Of a DNA stretch of 64,000 nucleotides, positions 22,680 through 34,611 are shown piece by piece. This DNA is from Hyperoodon ampullatus (taxonomy: Eukaryota > Chordata > Mammalia > Artiodactyla > Ziphiidae). The notes under the pieces are model-generated. The model was not told the DNA's origin and ran no database searches. It saw nothing but the letters and a program-made list of their open reading frames with translations. A program made the position numbers and the translations under genes. The stretch covers positions 37,078,587 through 37,142,586 of the forward strand of contig OX457058.1 of NCBI GenBank assembly GCA_949752795.1. Reading direction: 5' to 3'. Each line of letters starts with the position of its first letter. Position 1 is the first letter of the stretch.

Positions 22680-23180
22680 TGTTCTCCCTTCATGTACCAG
22701 CAAGAGTTCTTGTTTACAAGCAACAGACTCCTCTCTAGCTGGTCTAAGCTGGAAAGGAATTTGTTAAAGGATATTAGGTACCTCATAAAATCTCCAGGAA
22801 AACAGAGAACCAGGCAAGGAGGCCATCTGTGTGAATAACCCCCATTGCACTCACACCGTCGTTTGCCCTGGGAGTGCACTTGATGATGGACACCACCATT
22901 GGGGTGCCTGCTCCTGCTGCCTCTGAGAGCCGGGTGGATCTGCTGTCATCCTCTCTAGAGAAGATGCCTTGGCACCTGCTTCTCAGTGACACTTAGCCTC
23001 GTGCAAATGCATCACATTGGTGGTGTCTTAAGTCACATGCTCTGCCCCGTCTGCAAGTGAGGCCGGGAAACGATCTGGCTTCCGCCATGGGGAGGTGTGA
23101 GTTCATTGGGTGGGGAATTCTCAAAATATAGGAAACGTGTTCCTTGGTTTTGAAGCCAAAGTGAGTTGATGACGTTTATC
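22680..23180. repeat. Unclassified mammalian repeat, second copy near 59.44 kb
   Basis: 'ttacaagcaacagactcc' and the following organisation resemble a dispersed repeat also seen around 59440-59830. Family not identified. Confidence 0.35.
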
Positions 23181-23389
23181 CTCCACAATCTACCCCCTTA
23201 GCTACTTAACCTCGTCATCGACCCTTCTTCCATACTTAATCTTACAAACAACAACAGAACCCAATAGAAAGCTGAGAGCTGTTTCTCAAAAAGAAAATAG
23301 TTACTTGCAGAGAAAATTCATGGCTTCACTCCAAAACTCAGGGCTTTCTGCTGTTCTCTGACCACCTTGCTCATGTACCTATTTCTTGC

Positions 23390-23515
23390 TTGCCTAGAGC
23401 GGCCCTCTGGGTAAGTGTTATAAGAGCCGGGACCTTGTTCATCTCTATATCCTCACAACCTAGAACAGTGCCTGGCACATCACAGGTACCCATAAATGTT
23501 AAGTTAGTGAATTGT
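23390..23515 (+). repeat. L2/MIR 3' tail
   Basis: 'gggaccttgttcatctcta' and 'cagtgcctggcacatcac' match the L2 3' end in sense orientation. Confidence 0.7.
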
Positions 23516-23519
23516 GTCC

Positions 23520-24840
23520 ATGAAGTTCCCTCCCAGTGAAGAGGGCTGACCTGTGTGACCAGTAGGGAACTGCAGAAGTGGCAGTGTGTGACTTTCAAGC
23601 CTCAGCTGCCATGGCTAGCAGCCTCCTTCTTTGGTGGTTCCAGTTTCAGGTTTCAGAGAGGGAGAATCTGATTGGCTCATGTGGCCTATTTGTACCAAGC
23701 CATAGATTATCAGGGGGGGCCTATAAATTGGGGTCTCTGAGGAGAGGGGTCTGCCCACTTTGGCCATCAGAAGGGGCTATGGCATCCCAGACACTGCGGT
23801 TGAGACGTCTAGTACAAGGGGGTCACATCTTACCTGAGGATTGGATTCGAAAATCTCCATGTAAGACTTTATCCCATGTAGTCAGAGTCACTCATGAAAA
23901 CCCTTTAAATTACCCATAAATTTCTCTGCTGCATAGTACCATCTATTGAAAATCCACTTCAGCCAGTTTTCCCTTCAGTTGGGAAGAGATAGCTGTTTCT
24001 TTGGTTGGGCAGATGAAGTAGTTGGTTTATCTTATGGGTCTTGTTGTTTGAAAAACACATCTTTAGATATTAGAGTCATAATGAGATGCTCACATATAAG
24101 GGGCACGTGGGATGCTAGACCACGGAGAGAACGACAGGTTCCCATCACATCTCAGATCTCTGCTCATTGCAGGGCACGCGCTCTCTGAGTAGAAGGGGGG
24201 GCCCTATTTAAATCGTCCTGTCTTCTCCCCTCCCCTCCTCTCCTTCCCGATTTCCTCTCTCTCCTCCCTTTTGAACGAATATATATTACAAGGTTTAATG
24301 ATTTAAAAAAAAAAACACTTGCTCTCATTGGATCTACACATGAACTGCAAGGAAGTCTGAATATAAGAGGAAGAAAACTAATCTGATCTCAGTGAGAAAG
24401 CCCCAAGCACAGAAGTAAAAGAAGAAAGCAGTGAAATTGTATTGATAATCCTATTCTCTGAAAAGGATGTCTCACATGAAATGAAAGAAGATTTTAGAAA
24501 ACAGCTATTACCAATTCTCAGGGTGATCAGACAAGGACAGTGCAGGGCAAGTGGGTGCCCGTCACATTAGCTTGTCACTGGAAGCTGTGACTAATAGGAT
24601 TAGAGGAGATTGGATTATTAAACGAGATAGGCAAGAGAAACCTCTGTGGCAAATGGGGGAAATTAATGGAGAGATGGAAGCAAAGCTCGGGGAAAATGCC
24701 GGACATTTAGGATAAAGTGTGAAGATTTAATATGGGGGGAAAAGTTCCTGAAGTTTCTAAATAAATCAATGGAACGGAATCAGTAATCAAAACTTGTTTG
24801 TTTTCTCTCTTCCTATTTCCCTCTCCCTCCCTTCCACCCT
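23520..24840. other. Intergenic, apparently unique
   Basis: No recognised gene or repeat. It includes an A-run at 24305 and, near 24590-24630, a cluster of GGATTA-type homeodomain motifs (see findings). Confidence 0.45.
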
Positions 24841-24869
24841 CCCTTGCACACAAGGGCAGAGAGTTTTTT

Positions 24870-24960
24870 CTGTTTTCTTCACTGCTATCTTCCCAGAACT
24901 TAAAACAGTGCCTAGCACATAGTAAGCCCTTAATATTTGCTAAATTGTTTCAATGAAGTG
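24870..24960 (+). repeat. L2/MIR 3' tail
   Basis: 'acagtgcctagcacatag' followed by 'gcccttaatatttgctaaa' matches an L2/MIR end. Confidence 0.65.
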
Positions 24961-26930
24961 AGATGGGTCATCTTGTACCAATTCAAATGAGAAGCCAACC
25001 CGACTCTAAGATATATTCTGGTGAAATTCCTAAACTTGATGGAAAAATAAAGGCTTCTCCCAACTTTCAAGCAGAGGAAACAAAGTCAGATGACTTTCAA
25101 AAATGTTGATAACCAGTACAGCTTTGAACTTCACGTGGCAACAGTCATTGCCTGAGACAATAGAGTGAAAACTACAGGATCCTTAGGGGACGAGGGCCCC
25201 CCAGGACTCCCGAAGCCAGGAAGAAAATTAAAGGAAATCTCGGACCCAGAAACTCAGGAAAATGGACTCACCAGCCTTCGGTGAAATGCAGAGACTAAAG
25301 TACACCTGAAAAGGGAGAGCCCTTCGTCCTGCTTCTGATGCTTATGGAGCACCTTCTGTGGGCCACTGGACCTTGGGTTCTCTTGGGAGGAGGCAGTCAG
25401 TCAATGAAAAGTGAAGGAACGACTGAATCAAAACTGGGAGAGCAGCGCTGGCCTTGCTGCCTTAACTTGTCAGGGCTGGTGGGGCTGGCGGGGCAGGAGG
25501 GGGGCAGCCTCAACCCTCCCCCTGGGACAGCTGGAGAGGTTGCAGCCCAGCCCACCACTGGCAACTGCAGCTCTGTGACACTTCAGGTCACCTGGGTGGT
25601 GACCAGAGGGGCAGTCTTCCCAGACCCTGCGACCCCTCTGCACAGCTGGGATGGGCTTGGGCTGGGCACCCTCCCTTCCCCCCTGCCCCTGCAGAATTGA
25701 GGCAGGGACACAGGAAGAAATGGAGCAAGGGAGATGGCAGCGGCCCCATCGGAGCCCAGCCTAGCATGTTCGCTGTGATGAGAAAAGGGCAGCCCAGGTC
25801 CCTCTCTCAGATCCCTGTGGCTCCCACCCTCGTGAGCTCCACCCTGGAGCCGGCTTTATTCCTCTGCCGTGAGCCAGACGGGAAGTGAGCCTGTTCGCTC
25901 CCACTTCCTCCTGAGCCTCCGCTGTCCCAGGGCAGGCATAACCCAGGACCCGCCCTGACTCCATCCAGGCAGCGTCACAGCCAGCCCCATGGCAGGAAAG
26001 GGGCCACTGGGGCCCAACTGGAAGTGGGGGAGACTCCTGAAGCCCAGGACCTCGGCCCCCTGTGCTCTCCTCCTCCCATGCCTGGGCCTTGGTTATACCC
26101 ACGGGCACTTGTTTGTGTGTCCCTTGTCCATTCCAGGATTTATTGTCCATTCTAGGATTTATTGAGTACCTACTACACACTACAAGCTGGTGGACAGAAC
26201 AGTCTCAAAACCCACTGTTGCGGGGTTTTTACTCCACAGGGATGACAAAGGCAGAGCCCTACATGGATCAACCGTTCCTGGCTCTCTGAAGCTGCAGAAC
26301 AATCTTGGACACCTCACCCAACCAGTGCACAGTAAGAAAGTAGGCAAGAGTTTTCTACCTTGGGGACGAAAATAAAAACCCAGTCACTTAAGTGTCACAC
26401 CTACAGCAGCATTGACTTAATGACTGCAGTTAGAGAAAAAATACCGTTGTCTGAACAGAGGCATATATAGCAAGTTTTGTTATACTGACTGTCATGCTTA
26501 ATTCCCTTCCCTTTGGAGAAAGAAAAAAAAAAAAACACTGAATGCCCCCTCCCCAAAAAGGGTAAAAATAAATTATCAGAACAGACACAAAACTGAAGCC
26601 GAGCTCCCTTCAGTCCCAAGCACTGTCTGGTGACTGAATCACCCAGATTTCGGATTATTCTGAAAAGGACAGGAAAGCGGTACTTTACCTCCTGGGCCGA
26701 GGAGCAGCCATGCTAGGGGTGGAGGGACATGTGGGGAGCCACGGTGCCATCGCCCCGTCCCTTTGTCTTTCAGTCTATGACTCTGTCTCTCCTTTTTTCC
26801 TACTGTGTTCTGTGTCTTTGTCCTTCACTCTGCTGCTTGGTCAATGTCTCCTGGCCTCTGTTGGTCTCTGCCCAATGACCTGTCTCTCTCAGAACACGAG
26901 ATCTCTCATCTCTGCTTCCCAGTACATCTG
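24961..26930. other. Intergenic, mostly unique
   Basis: No gene recognised. At 26126-26164 a 19-bp unit ('ttgtccattccaggattta', second copy with one change) is duplicated in tandem, running into an old L2/MIR-like phrase 'ttattgagtacctactac'. Open frames at 25338-25888 show no known domain. Confidence 0.45.
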
Positions 26931-26934
26931 CTTT

Positions 26935-26980
26935 TTCCCTTCTCTCTTTCTCTCTCACTCTCTTTCTCTCTCTCTCCCTG
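26935..26980. repeat. (CT)n-rich simple repeat
   Basis: Imperfect CT/CTTT units just before 'ccctgcag'. It resembles a polypyrimidine tract, but no exon follows. Confidence 0.8.
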
Positions 26981-27165
26981 CAGACTGGCTTTCTCATCTC
27001 TGCTGAAACACAGCTGGTCTTTTCATGAGCCTAAACTTTGGTGAACGTACTAACTGACCCGTCTCTAGGTGACCCAATTCCTAATCCCCAGGCCAGGGAG
27101 GGCAATTGGCTCAGCTGCCTCTGGAGTGCTTCCTCTGGGTTGGCCACCTCTCTGTTCTGTGGCTC

Positions 27166-27170
<5 letters not shown>

Positions 27171-27204
<34 letters not shown>
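27171..27204. repeat. (GT)n microsatellite
   Basis: Seventeen GT units without interruption. Confidence 0.97.
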
Positions 27205-27206
<2 letters not shown>

Positions 27207-27209
27207 GGC

Positions 27210-28478
27210 AGGGCCCATTCTTGGGAATAGCCACGGGTGTGAAAGTTCTCAGATAAAGAGGCAAACCCTGGGGACACACCTCAAAAAATTCTGTGTTACA
27301 AACCACACAGAAAGAGGTGTTCCTGGAAATCCTCGGGGCAGACCCCACGTGTAATGTTCTCTTTTGCAGATGTTATAAATATATAAATTCCTAATGCTTA
27401 AAAAGGACATGTTTCACATGTGACTGTGAAATAAGATAGTGAAAAATACATCCCTGTTCTACGTGATTCAGGCTGAAAGGTTTTCTAAATGCAGTAGGTT
27501 GCATTAGCATCTTCATGCAGCCTCTTCCTAATTTGAAGATACTATAATTATATACCATGCATTGACATTGCTGGAAATCTATCTAAAAACTTGGCCCAGG
27601 AAGGACTTAACCAAAATATGTAGTTTCCTTGATTTAAACTGGCCGAGATTGTGTCTGCAAAATTCTACACATTGTCAGAGACAGCTTGGGGAACAGGGCT
27701 TTTCCCTACCTGCTTTATCAAGACCTCCTCACATGTCTGTGAAGGACAAGAAAGGCACATCTTCAGCCAGGAGAAGCGGGGGGTGGGGTGGGGGGTGCTC
27801 TAGCTTCGGGGCGGGAGTAGCTCTAGCTTCTTCTAGATTCTGGGTGCTGAATAAACTACAGAAAGGAGATGCCTGCATTAGCTTCTCTGTAGAAACTAAA
27901 TACAGCAAAATTCTCTCATCTTGAATCACAGAGAGATTAATTGTTGTTTAAGTGGCTGTTTCTCATCCAAGTCATTTGGCGATTCTCTCGTTTCCTGGGA
28001 ATTTTTTGAAACCATGGTTTGTCTAGTGTCGAATTATGCTGTGAGAGTGCCAGGGATGGGCTGGAGCCGAGTTCTGCTGTCCTAGCCCAAGCAGAGAGGC
28101 TCTGGTTTGACCTGTTTTACTTATCTTCCTAATTTAATTTTTATTTGGTCAGTTGTACAATAAATATTGGTTAAATAGCAATAGTCTCGTAATCCAGCCC
28201 TGCAACGTTCAAACTCTTAAGCCAGTTCTTTTGGTATTTACCTCCCTAATTCTCAATCATATGCTTATATGATAACTGACTGATTTTTTTCACTTTGCAC
28301 CATCATCTGCTGATTTCCAACCTCCTATTCTAGAAGATGAAGCTGTCTTATTACACACCTCTCCGCCTGCACGCTCCTGCACCCACACATCCTACACTTT
28401 CCTTTTCCTTCCTTATCTTCCCAAGACAGTTCATCGCAATTTTAACTAATTCAATAGTGTTTATATTATTATGACTGC
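27210..28478. other. Intergenic, apparently unique
   Basis: About 1.3 kb with no recognised repeat or gene. The low repeat content next to the L1 at 28492 makes it a candidate for conserved non-coding sequence, which I cannot test here. Confidence 0.45.
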
Positions 28479-28491
28479 AGAAGAGGCTATT

Positions 28492-29234
28492 TTTTTAACA
28501 TCTTTATTAGAGTATAATTGCTTTACAATGGTGTGTTAGTTTCTGCTTCATAACAAAGTGAATCAGTTATACATATACATATGTCCCCATATTTCTTCCC
28601 TCTTGCATCTCCCTCCCTCCCACACTCCCTATCCCACCCCTCTAGGTGGTCACAAAGCACCAAGCTGATCTCTCTGTGCTATGAGGCTGCTTCCCACTAG
28701 CTATCCAATTTACATTTGGTAGTGTATATATGTCCATGCCACTCTCTCACTTTGTCTCAGCTTACCCTTCCCCCTCCCCGTATCCTCAAGTCCATTCTCT
28801 AGTAGGTCTGCATCTTTATTCCGTCTTGCCCCTAGGTTCTTCTGACCTTTTTTTTTTTTTTAGATTCCATATATATGTGTTAGCATACGGTATTTGTTTT
28901 TCTCTTTCTGACTTACTTCACTCTGTATGACAGTCTCTAGGTCCATCCACCTCACTACAAATAACTCAGTTTTGTTCCTTTTTATGGCTGAGTAATATTC
29001 CATTGTATATATGTGCCACATCTTCTTTATCCATTCATCTGTTGATGGACACTTAACTTGCTTCCATGTCCTGGCTATTGTAAATAGAGCTGCAATGAAC
29101 ATTTTGGTACATGACTCTTTTTGAATTACGGTTTTCTCAGGGTATATGCCCAGTAGTGGGATGGCTGGGTCATATGGTGGTTCTATTTTTAGTTTTTTAA
29201 GGAACCTCCATACTGTTCTCCATAGTGGCTGTAT
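28492..29234 (-). mobile_element. 5'-truncated young L1 with exact target duplications
   Basis: A 743-bp insert on the minus strand lies between exact 13-bp copies of 'agaagaggctatt' (28479-28491 and 29235-29247). It holds the end of ORF2 and the 3' UTR. On the minus strand, the ORF2 C terminus is open to the stop at about 28860 and contains WHIYTMEYYSAIKRNK, the conserved L1 C-terminal block. It cannot move by itself, since most of ORF2 and all of ORF1 are missing. Confidence 0.95.
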
Positions 29235-29249
29235 AGAAGAGGCTATTAA

Positions 29250-29895
29250 TGCCCTGCCCACCATAGGAAGGGCACCTAACTCCAAGTTAGGGATCAGGGA
29301 AAGATTTCTGGGAGAAGTAACAGATAAAAGCGAGACTTGAAGATGAAGCCTAAGATGGCGAGGGGACAGGGGAGCCTGGATAGGAAATGCACAGGCCCAG
29401 AGACGGAGGGAGAGTGTAGTCCACTGGGGAAGCCGACAGAGCTCAGTGGACTGCAGCGTGGGGTGAGGGGTAGGGAGCAGTGGAAGATGAGCTGCGATGT
29501 CAGCAGACCGTGGGAGCCACTGGGGAATTTGATGCAGAGTAGTGTCGGGATCAGATTTGCGCTTTAGGAAGATGCCTCTGGCTGCCCTGTGAGGACAGAT
29601 GGAAGGGGTGTGCCCAGAAGCAGTTTATCTGGGCAAGAGCTGGCACTGGCCCGGAGGAAGCAGTCTGGAAAAACACAGACACCTGTTTGGATGTGGACGC
29701 CGATCATGAGAGCAGAGAAAAGGAGAAGCTGGCTTAGAAGGGAGGGTGATGCGTTCTCTCTCGTTTGGGCATTCTGAGTTCAAGGTGCCTACGGGCTGCG
29801 TGAGTCTGGAGCTAGGAGAAAAAAGCAGCGCTGTAACAGGTGGATAAATACTTTTTAATTAACAGCTGGCTCCAGCATTTCTGTTACAAATCGTG
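29250..29895. other. Old dispersed repeat of unclear class, otherwise no gene
   Basis: 'ggtgtgcccagaagcag' and 'cagatttgcgctttagg' followed by 'aagatgcctctggctgcc' resemble a common old mammalian repeat (L2-like wording). No coding frame is credible. Confidence 0.35.
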
Positions 29896-29905
29896 CTGAG
29901 GGCTT

Positions 29906-30113
29906 CTTTTGTTTGTTTTTTTGTGGTATGCGGGCCTCTCACTGTTGTGGCCTCTCCCGTTGCGGAGCACAGGCTCCGGACGCGCAGGCTCAGCGGCCAT
30001 GGCTCACGGGCCCAGCCGCTCCGCGGCATGTGGGATCTTCCTGGACCGGGGCACGAACCCGTGTTCCCTGCATCGGCAGGCGGCCTCTCAACCACTGCAC
30101 CACCAGGGAAGCC
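29906..30113 (-). mobile_element. GC-rich, CpG-rich CHR-type SINE
   Basis: The minus strand begins 'gggcttccctggtggtgca' and includes 'ccgcggagcggctgggccc'. About 208 bp; 10-bp target duplications 'ctgagggctt' at 29896-29905 and 30114-30123. One of four near-identical copies (also 45665, 56082, 57729) retaining many CpGs, which suggests a recent family. Confidence 0.96.
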
Positions 30114-30124
30114 CTGAGGGCTTG

Positions 30125-32085
30125 TTTCAGAAGGTGAAACAGCCACTCCCTCCCGGGAGGGCCTGGGTGTCAGTAGATCTCAAGATTCAAAGGAGGGGGA
30201 GATGCTTCAGATGACGGGGAGGTAGGTTTCGCAGGTGCCATGGCAAAATGAAAGGTAAAGGGGATAAGGAGCTGATGGCAAGAAAGCAAGATGGCGGGAG
30301 GCCAGGCAAGGCTAACGTGACCCTGACTTAGTACAACACCCCCACCGAACCCTTTGGCAAAGCCCAAGGACCCCACAGTGTGGTGTAATTAAATGTCAGG
30401 GAACCAAATAAGCAGCCAGAATGCTGAGGACTGAAGGGGTTCCAGCGATGGAGTGACAAGTGAGGTGGGGAGGCCCCAGGGAGCACTGCCTCAGTGGGGG
30501 CCGAGGCCCGGCAGAACAGAGGCGCACCGACCAGGAGACGAGAAAGTAAAGCACATAGGTAGACGATGCTTTCCAGAATCTTGGCTTCAAAGAGGCTCCA
30601 GGAGCCCCATGGTTAAATTCTCTTCCAAAGCCCTGAAAACCCTGTAATACCACCATTGAGCTATATTGCTTTCTTCTCTTTCTGGAAAAAAAAGATAAAC
30701 AAAGCAAATTGTGACGGTTTATGATTCAAAGTCTCACCAGAATCTGTGTTCCCCTTTCGCACGAAGACGTATTTTACATCATTGGTACAAAATGAATATG
30801 CAGCGTTTTCAAAAGTTCCGAGGGAAATTCTCGTCCCGAAATTGTGCCAATGACTGAACAGAGGGGCCTGCCTCGAGGAGAAAATGGAGCTTTGATCGGA
30901 AGGTGACCTCCCCCTTCCCTTTGAAACATGTTGATTGGTTGTGGACACTCTGGGGCAGCTCCCCTAAAAGTTAGGGGATCCAATTCTCCCCGGATTATTT
31001 TTTAAATACACCAAGGAGAAGACGGAAACCAGTGTGGTCACAACCAAACCTGCATGATGTTGTTTAGAGAGAAAAGGGAATGTAGAATAAAATTTCTGGA
31101 CGGGTCTCTAGGTTTCTTGGTGTCTAGATATTTTCACCTCATTTCTCATTTTAACAGAACTAAAAATTAGGCTGAGCATAGACAAGGGGGGTCCTTCTTG
31201 CTTATGTGGAAGCGGAGCAGAGCGATTGGAAGTAGCCGGAGGGGGAAGGGGAGGCAAGGGGGAGACTTCGATGGGAAGGACTTGAGCTTGTTTAAAGGCT
31301 GATGAGAAGCACATGGTTGAGAGGAAAGAGGCTGAAGACAATGAAAGGTTTTGAGGTTGCAGAACCAATGGGAGGGGATGGCTTGAGAGCTCGGGAGGTC
31401 TGGCCTTAGACAGAGAGAAAAAGGTGGGCGTGGGCGTAGCGAAGTTTGGTGAGGGCGGGGGGAAGGAGGGCAGGAGGTTGAAAGAAGTCCGGTCGGAGGC
31501 AGGAGTGCTCTCTGCTCTGTGCAGCAGGCAGGGAGGGTGTGTGTTCAGAGCCACCGCGGGGAGATGGGGGTGGAGGTGGAGTTTGGAAAAGCCGATGTGG
31601 GCAAAGGGAGAAAAGTGCTGGCCAGGGAGATAGGTTGGGGTGTCGGGATAGGAAGTTGGAGGCCCCCCAGCAACCATTCCCCCTTCTTTCACGGTGGTAG
31701 AAGATTTAATGGTTACCCAAGGGCCAGAAACAAGGGTTGGGATTTTGTTTCTGTGTGTTTGCTTGTTTGTTTTTTCCCTAGCCCGACCATGTCCACCACG
31801 CACCTCCTTTCCAGAGCCTGGAGTAGCCCCAAAACACATTCCGAGAGAGACTGGTGTCTACAGCCCGAGCAGTGCGCATCAAATACCGATCCAGGCTTTC
31901 CAGGGACCCTGCACCCACTCGCACAGGGGTTCCAGCACCATCAACAGCCCAGCCTGCGAGGCGCCACTCGGGGCTCGGCTGGGAGGGAAGGAGGCCGCTC
32001 AGCTCCGTTGGGCGAGTTTTGCTCTACACTCTGTTGGTAATATTCACGTATGTCGACTTTTCTTTGTGTTAATCTTTTTTACACA
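30125..32085. other. Intergenic, G/A-rich, apparently unique
   Basis: No recognised repeat or gene. 31200-31720 is purine-rich on the + strand, which opens long frames on both strands (longest 243 codons at 31108-31839, minus) without any recognisable domain. A CCAAT box in reverse ('gattggtt', about 30933) lies about 1.2 kb upstream of the CpG island. Confidence 0.45.
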
Positions 32086-32182
32086 GCTTTTCTGAAACAG
32101 GACATACAACAAGGCATAAAAATACAAAACACCCACGCCCCTATCACCCGGCGTAAGGAGAACAACACAAACATACTAACAG
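32085..32182 (+). repeat. L1M-like fragment abutting the CpG island
   Basis: 'cataaaaatacaaaacaccc' and 'acgcccctatcacccggcg' recall the old L1 3' UTR wording ('cccatgtacccatcacccagc' type). It stops where the GC-rich core starts. Confidence 0.35.
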
Positions 32183-32445
32183 GACGGGCGGGGGGCTGCG
32201 GGAACGCGCGCGGCGGCCGCGGAGCGAGTGGGCGGGCTGGGTCCGGAGTGCGGGGGACGCGGGCGGCCGGGCGCCGGGCGCGCTGAGCTGGCGGGCCGGG
32301 CCGGGCCGGGGCGGGGCGTGGGCAGCGGCCCCTCCTCCTCGGGCGGCAGGTAAGGGCGGCCGCGGGGAGCGTCCGAGGGGAACGGCTGGCCCCGGGGTCT
32401 CGGGGCCCCGGGTGGGGGGAACCCCCGGAGCGTCCCCCACTGAGG
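32183..32445 (+). promoter_or_regulatory. CpG island, candidate promoter and non-coding first exon
   Basis: GC content rises abruptly to well above 80% over about 260 bp, with dense CpG, several GC boxes (GGGCGG or GGGCGGGG near 32185, 32230 and 32307) and no TATA box. A consensus splice donor, CAG|GTAAGG, lies at 32349/32350 on the + strand inside the island, which would end a first exon. There is no long open frame, so the exon would be non-coding. BLM is the next gene after CRTC3 in human and has a non-coding first exon, so this could be its promoter. The gap of 22 kb is shorter than the human spacing I recall, so a lncRNA is equally possible. Confidence 0.6.
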
Positions 32446-32449
32446 AACA

Positions 32450-34600
32450 CCCCTAAACATTATTGACCCCCAGAATTTATAGGGGAGTACCCCCGTACCC
32501 ATGATCCAGAGAAAGGGAATGCCCTCCGAGAGGAGGACAGGCCCTCGCCCGCCCCTTCGCACCAGTTGGAGAGAGCTCCCACCCGGGGAGTCTCCCTCGA
32601 GGCTGCCCGGCGGCTCCACTGGCGCCTTCACAGACTCAGGCCTCCCGAAAAGAGGCCAACAGAGGATTCGCGCTGCCTCTCTCTTAAGGCCGGCGTCGAT
32701 CTCAGAAGCTTAGGCCCTGCCCCGTTGCTCTGAGCGAGGTGGAAGACCCACGTTCCGGAGAGAAACTGTTCTGGGAAACCTGGGCCTGTGGGTTCCAACT
32801 GGCTCTCTGGCCTCTGTGCCGTGTTGCGCGTCAGGGTCACAGGCGGTGGGCTTCTAGGCGCTCCGGGGCAGGCGGTGTGCGGCTGCCGCCCTCATGCAGT
32901 CAGCAAACATTCCGGCAGCTTCTTTTGTGCCATGAATTGGGCCAAGGACATGGCCGTGACCAACACCAGGCCCTTGCCTTCCTAGAGCCCGGAGCGTGTC
33001 AAGGGAGACAGCCGGGTAACCCCACAAATATAAGCTGGATTTACCCTGGGGTAGCGAAGCCCGGGAGATGTGAGAGCTCAGGGGAGATGCAGCTGAATGT
33101 GAAGTTGAGGGAGGCTCCCTTGACTCCTGAAAGCCAAGTCGGAGCTAGACAGAGAAGAGGTGAGAAAGTGGAGGTATATCCTTGGTGCCTTTTCCACCTT
33201 TCAGTCTGGCAGAGACTAAACAGACTTTCCGTCGTCTGCAGAAATAGATGTATCCCTCTGTGTTATCCCTCTTTAAATGCACTTCACGGGGTGGCAGTTG
33301 CTGCAGAGACTTTATGGTATTTGAGCTATAAAGATAATCATGGGAAAAGGAGATTGCTTGTCAGGTTTGATTTCAGAGATATCTCCATTGGAATCCATGT
33401 CTTTCCTTGTGTTTGAATTTGTTTTCATGATTATTATCAAAGATCGTGTTCCCCTTCAGAGCTGAGAACCAGCCTTGCTCCTGGATTAACAAGATCATTC
33501 AACAAATATCACATACCTACTACCACTTACCAGACACGGTTTTAGATGGCAAGGATACACCAGTAAACACTCTTCACTGGGGTCACTGTTCTCATAGAGC
33601 AGGGAAGACAGAAATAAAGAAACAAATCAAATAAATGAGATAATTTCATAAAAAAAACAAGTACTAATAGAGGTGAATCCCCCTCTCTGACTGCATCCCC
33701 TCCCCCTGCCTCGAGGCACCCGCTACCTCGAGTTTGGGGTGTATCCTTCCCTTGCTCCCCACCATGGGAGCCCAGAGAGGACAGCCATCTGTGGTGGGTC
33801 ACGTTGCCGGTGGGTGAAGGGGCTGCATTGTGGCGTTGCCATAACAAATAGAGAAATTATGGAAGCAAGAAAACTCTCCTTTAGAGATAGAAATAGAGCA
33901 GTTTCAGAGGCAGAGACCAAAAGCTCTCAGTCACTGATACAAAAGCTCTGACACAAGGAGTGACAAGTTTAGTGAGTGGCCATCTTAGGACACAGAAGCC
34001 TATGAGGGGACAACCCACGGGGCAATGACAAAGTTAGGGAGCTTGGACCAGGACTGACCCCTCCCAGCTACTCCTGGCCAAGGGTTCCCCAATAGCCAGG
34101 TGAGGAGTAGTGACCGTTTAATAGAAGAAAGTGGCAGCACAGCTTGGCTTTTCAGAGGTGGTCCAGGATGATCTGGCTGCTAAATTGCGCTAAGTCTATT
34201 CTGTGCTGAGGGGTTAGTTTTTCCTGTTAAGTCAGTGCTCAGATGGTTCTACCCACCGGGCTCACATTTGGATCAGGAAAATAAAATGGATTGTTGGGCT
34301 GTCTTGGAGCACTTCCTAAGGGACAGATGAACGAGAGGCTGTTGGTTGACATTTAACTGTAGTTCCAAATTTGTCAACGTCTCCTTGCAATATGTCCACA
34401 TCAGCCTGGAACTAGACTGGACTTGGAGGCCCGAGGGGCTGCCTGTTTTCCAGGCTGTGCTGCCAGCACTCTCCCCCTCAACCCTGTCCCATGCTGGGCA
34501 CAGGCCGCCTGCTTGCATTTTAGGTTCAACTGCCCAAGCTCCTACCAAGAGTAGTTTTCTTTTCAAAACTTCTTTCTCCTCTCTTCATTCTTGGTATAGG
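32450..34600. other. Downstream of CpG island, mostly unique
   Basis: No coding exon recognised. Old 'attcaacaaatat..acctacta'-type repeat wording occurs near 32900-32985 and 33490-33650. Open frames (for example 32739-33416, 225 codons) overlap that repeat sequence and show no domain. Confidence 0.4.
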
Positions 34601-34611
34601 TCACATGGTAT

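Noticed and set aside
31108..31839. 243-codon open frame on the minus strand, the longest in the window
   Set aside because: It lies where the + strand is G/A-rich, which removes stops; the product is Pro/Ser/Leu-rich low complexity with no recognisable domain, promoter or splice context.
32739..33416. 225-codon open frame downstream of the CpG island
   Set aside because: Part of it reads through old dispersed repeat wording and the product resembles no family; no splice acceptor joins it to the candidate first exon.
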